This document shows positions 61,706-64,000 of a stretch of 64,000 nucleotides of DNA, in pieces. Positions within the stretch are counted from its first letter, which is position 1. Every line of letters starts with the position of its first letter. The notes under the pieces were generated by a model. It was not told the DNA's origin, searched no databases, and saw only the letters and a list, made by a program, of their open reading frames with translations. Where the stretch lies: NCBI GenBank assembly GCA_965247915.1, contig OZ252048.1, forward strand, positions 2,976,001 through 3,040,000, in the 5' to 3' direction. Origin of the DNA: JAKZRT01 sp965247915 (lineage in GTDB: Bacteria > Pseudomonadota > Alphaproteobacteria > Rhodobacterales > Rhodobacteraceae). A program made the position numbers and the translations under genes.

Positions 61706-62617
61706 ATGACAACCGATCCACAAGATATTCTCGACGAGGCGGCGCGGCTTGCGACCGGCAGCGCGGTGCCGCTGGATCGCGTCAGCCTGCGCGATCATGT
61801 GGTAACGTTCGATATCGGGGCCTTTGCCGAAGAGCGCGGCGCGCCGCAGCGCATTTCATTCACCGTGGTGGTCGATGTGCTGCCCGCGCAGGCCCCGCTT
61901 GCTGATGATGTCGACCGCATCTTGTCATACGATCTGATTGTCGAAGCGATCGAGGAAGAAACTTCGAGCGGCCGGATCAATCTGCTTGAAACCCTGGCCG
62001 AAGGGATTGCCGGGCGGATCCTGGACCATTACCAGGCCGCGCGCGTCATGGTGCGGGTCGAGAAACTGGACCGCGCGTCCGGGCGCCTGGGGGTCGAAAT
62101 AGCGCGCAGCGGCATGGGCGCAGACCCCAGCATGTCGCCGCGTGCGGTCACCCGGCCATCTGTCTATTGCCTGCCCGAAAGCGCGCATCGTAAGGCCTGG
62201 TTCGACGGCTGGCTGATGGGGGTGTTGGCGTCCACCACGCCGACCCTGCTGGTCATCGAGGGCCGCGCGCCCGAACGGCTGGCGGCCTCGGCCCCGCTGG
62301 CGCAGCGCCGCGTTGACCTGCTGGCCGCGGAACAGGCGGCATGGTCGCTGGCCGCCGAGGCCCCCGAATGCATCGTCACCGCAACCCGGACCGAGTTTGA
62401 ACATGCGTTCAAATCCGGCAAGCCCACGGTCTGGGCACCGTCCAAAATGGTGTTCGACGCAGCCGGTGGGGTCAACAGCGTCCCCGCCGATTTCGCCGAA
62501 ATGTGCGCCTGGTTCGCCCACGACATCGATGCCGCCAACCTGACTTACCTGCACCGCCCGGCGCCTGCCGCGCTCTGGGATTTCTCGGGCCCGGTGTCCG
62601 AGCAAACACCCGGCTGA
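61706..62617 (+). CDS. folB: Dihydroneopterin aldolase-type protein with C-terminal extension
   Basis: 303 residues from ATG 61706. Residues about 20-130 follow FolB: VSLRDHVVTFDIGAFAEERGAPQRISFTVVVDV, ILSYDLIVEAIEEETSSGRINLLETLAEGIAGRIL, VMVRVEKLDRASGRLGVEI. A normal FolB has about 120 residues; the extra 170 residues (SVYCLPESAHRKAWFDGWLMGVLASTTP and on) are of unknown fold. Acts in folate synthesis just before folP, 10 bp apart. The Tyr/Glu/Lys set of the active site is only partly recognisable. Confidence 0.82.
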   Translation: MTTDPQDILDEAARLATGSAVPLDRVSLRDHVVTFDIGAFAEERGAPQRISFTVVVDVLPAQAPLADDVDRILSYDLIVEAIEEETSSGRINLLETLAEGIAGRILDHYQAARVMVRVEKLDRASGRLGVEIARSGMGADPSMSPRAVTRPSVYCLPESAHRKAWFDGWLMGVLASTTPTLLVIEGRAPERLAASAPLAQRRVDLLAAEQAAWSLAAEAPECIVTATRTEFEHAFKSGKPTVWAPSKMVFDAAGGVNSVPADFAEMCAWFAHDIDAANLTYLHRPAPAALWDFSGPVSEQTPG

Positions 62618-62627
62618 GCGCCAGCCC

Positions 62628-63635
62628 ATGTCCGCCTATTTCCGCCCTGTCGTTCACACCGACGCCACCCGGCCACCGGACGCGCGGCCGGTTGCCGGTG
62701 GTTGGGGCTGGTTCACCCATGCCGAAGCAATCGAACGCGGCGGTCAGCGCACGTTGGTGATGGCCAGCGATATACCGGTTGATGCGCTCGACCGCATTTG
62801 TGCGCCCCGGGCCGATTTCGCCGGGCTTTCGATGGACCGCCCGCGACTGATGGGCATCCTGAACATCACGCCCGACAGTTTCTCGGACGGCGGGCGCATC
62901 GCAGGCCCCGAGGCGGCGCTGGCGCTGGCGCGGTCCATGGTCGCGAGCGGGGCCGACATTCTGGATGTGGGCGGCGAATCCACCCGCCCCGGCGCGCGCG
63001 AATTATCCGTAGACGAAGAAAGCGCCCGGGTGCTGCCGGTCATCGAGGCCATTCGCAACCTAGGGCAGCCGGTGTCGGTCGACACGCGCAAATCGGGTGT
63101 CGCGGCTGCGGCGATCGCGGCCGGGGCGCAGATCGTCAACGATGTCTCGGCGCTTGGCTTCGATCCGGATATGGGCGGCGCGGTCGCGCAAAGCGGCGTT
63201 CCGGTGATCCTGATGCACGCCCAGGGCGCGCCCGAAACCATGCAGGACGATCCGCGCTACGAGGACGTTCTGCTCGATGTCTACGACGGGCTGGCGGCAG
63301 CTATCGACCGGGCCAAGGCCGCCGGGATCGCCCGCGACCGCATCGCCATCGACCCCGGTATCGGCTTTGGCAAGACGCTGGACCACAATCTGGCGCTGTT
63401 GCGCGGCATCAGCCTCTTTCACGGGCTTGGGCGCCCGATCCTGCTGGGCGCGTCGCGCAAGCGGTTCATCGGCACGCTGACCGGCGTCGAGCCTGCTGAC
63501 AAACGTGTCACAGGTTCGGTCGCGGTCACCCAGGCCGCGATCATGCAGGGTGTTCAGATACACCGGATCCATGATATTGATGCGACGCGCCAGGCCCTGG
63601 ATATGGTCGCGGCGCTGACCGGGCAGTGGGGCTGA
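62628..63635 (+). CDS. folP: Dihydropteroate synthase
   Basis: 335 residues. Motifs: MGILNITPDSFSDGG, ADILDVGGESTRPGA, VSVDTRKSGVAAAAIAAGAQIVNDVSA, IDPGIGFGKTLDHNLALL, ILLGASRKRFIG and a terminal HD-type IHRIHDIDATRQAL. Joins p-aminobenzoate to the pterin; target of sulfonamides. The N-terminal 60 residues before LMGILN are an extension. Between folB and glmM in one operon. Confidence 0.95.
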   Translation: MSAYFRPVVHTDATRPPDARPVAGGWGWFTHAEAIERGGQRTLVMASDIPVDALDRICAPRADFAGLSMDRPRLMGILNITPDSFSDGGRIAGPEAALALARSMVASGADILDVGGESTRPGARELSVDEESARVLPVIEAIRNLGQPVSVDTRKSGVAAAAIAAGAQIVNDVSALGFDPDMGGAVAQSGVPVILMHAQGAPETMQDDPRYEDVLLDVYDGLAAAIDRAKAAGIARDRIAIDPGIGFGKTLDHNLALLRGISLFHGLGRPILLGASRKRFIGTLTGVEPADKRVTGSVAVTQAAIMQGVQIHRIHDIDATRQALDMVAALTGQWG

Positions 63636-63658
63636 GCGCCCTAAAAAAGAGAGCCATG

Positions 63659-64000
63659 ATGCGCAAGATATTCGGAACCGACGGCATTCGCGGACGCGCC
63701 AATACGCCGCCCATGACCGCAGATATGGCGCTGCGCCTGGGTGCCGCGGCGGGGCGGTATTTCCGCCGCACCGGGGCCAACCGGCACCGCGTGGTGATCG
63801 GCAAGGACACGCGGCTCAGCGGCTATATGCTGGAAAACGCGCTGACGGCGGGGCTGACTTCGACCGGCATGAACGTGCTGCTGCTGGGGCCGGTGCCGAC
63901 CCCTGCTGTGGGGTTTCTGACCCATTCGATGCGCGCTGATCTGGGGATCATGATTTCGGCCAGCCACAATCCCCACCACGACAACGGCATCAAGTTTTTC
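63659..64000 (+). CDS. glmM: Phosphoglucosamine mutase, 5' part
   Basis: The first 114 residues reach the window edge. MRKIFGTDGIRGRANTPP, VVIGKDTRLSGYMLENAL, and the active-site serine loop IMISASHNPHHDNGIKFF identify GlmM (about 450 residues). Converts glucosamine-6-phosphate to the 1-phosphate for cell-wall synthesis. ATG 63659 fits the family start; ATG 63656 is in frame directly before it. Confidence 0.95.
   Translation, partial: MRKIFGTDGIRGRANTPPMTADMALRLGAAAGRYFRRTGANRHRVVIGKDTRLSGYMLENALTAGLTSTGMNVLLLGPVPTPAVGFLTHSMRADLGIMISASHNPHHDNGIKFF

Overview
The window looks like a chromosomal segment of a Rhodobacteraceae (Roseobacter-type) alphaproteobacterium. Grounds: high GC with alphaproteobacterial codon use, secG next to pyrG, glyQ and glyS separated by a small membrane-anchored gene, folB-folP-glmM in a row, a paa operon, and a VPLPA-type sorting signal. 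No rRNA, tRNA or CRISPR array was recognised.

1-12340 is an accessory catabolic block. A peptide/opine-type ABC transporter (binding protein, fused ATPase, permease running off the left edge) lies on the minus strand. Next come a NagD-like HAD phosphatase (plus) and a convergent minus-strand operon: transaldolase, zinc alcohol dehydrogenase of the phosphonate-associated type, phosphonatase-like HAD hydrolase with a conserved Lys, and a TIM-barrel isomerase. A LysR regulator of the aminoethylphosphonate type is divergent from that operon, followed by a DUF47 (PhoU-like) protein and a PiT phosphate permease. Together they suggest uptake and breakdown of an organophosphonate or phosphorylated polyol/sugar with management of the released phosphate. 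The substrate is unknown.

12341-22096 is an insertion-sequence graveyard. It holds an intact IS1182-type element, a panB-like remnant, an IS5-type element, an orphan small gene, a truncated transposase joined to IS66 debris, the C-terminal remnant of a probable PD-(D/E)xK nuclease, an IS3 element, another IS66 remnant, a VPLPA-type sorting-signal fragment cut by an IS630 element, and a 269-bp MITE-like element with 23-bp perfect inverted repeats flanked by TA.

22097-42067 is mostly core-like: a small membrane protein, secG, pyrG, a pseudogene with both a frameshift and an in-frame stop, glpK, mtnA, an amidase, a PLP lyase/M24 peptidase/racemase set, a DUF1800-DUF1501 pair, a Cys-less molybdopterin-fold protein with a GGDEF-EAL protein, DUF2461, an SGNH hydrolase and an NHL-type protein. 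The M24 and DUF1800 genes each carry one apparent frameshift.

42214-52428 is the phenylacetate pathway: paaX, a thiolase, paaABCDE, then paaI-paaK-TetR (minus) and paaZ (plus), with a TetR-type palindrome between paaI and paaZ. paaF, paaG and paaH are not in the window.

52447-64000 is housekeeping: a SPOR/peptidoglycan-binding pseudo-protease, glyQ, a small membrane protein, glyS (with an unusual internal insertion), a divergent PEP-utilising dikinase, a cell-wall hydrolase, folB, folP and the start of glmM.
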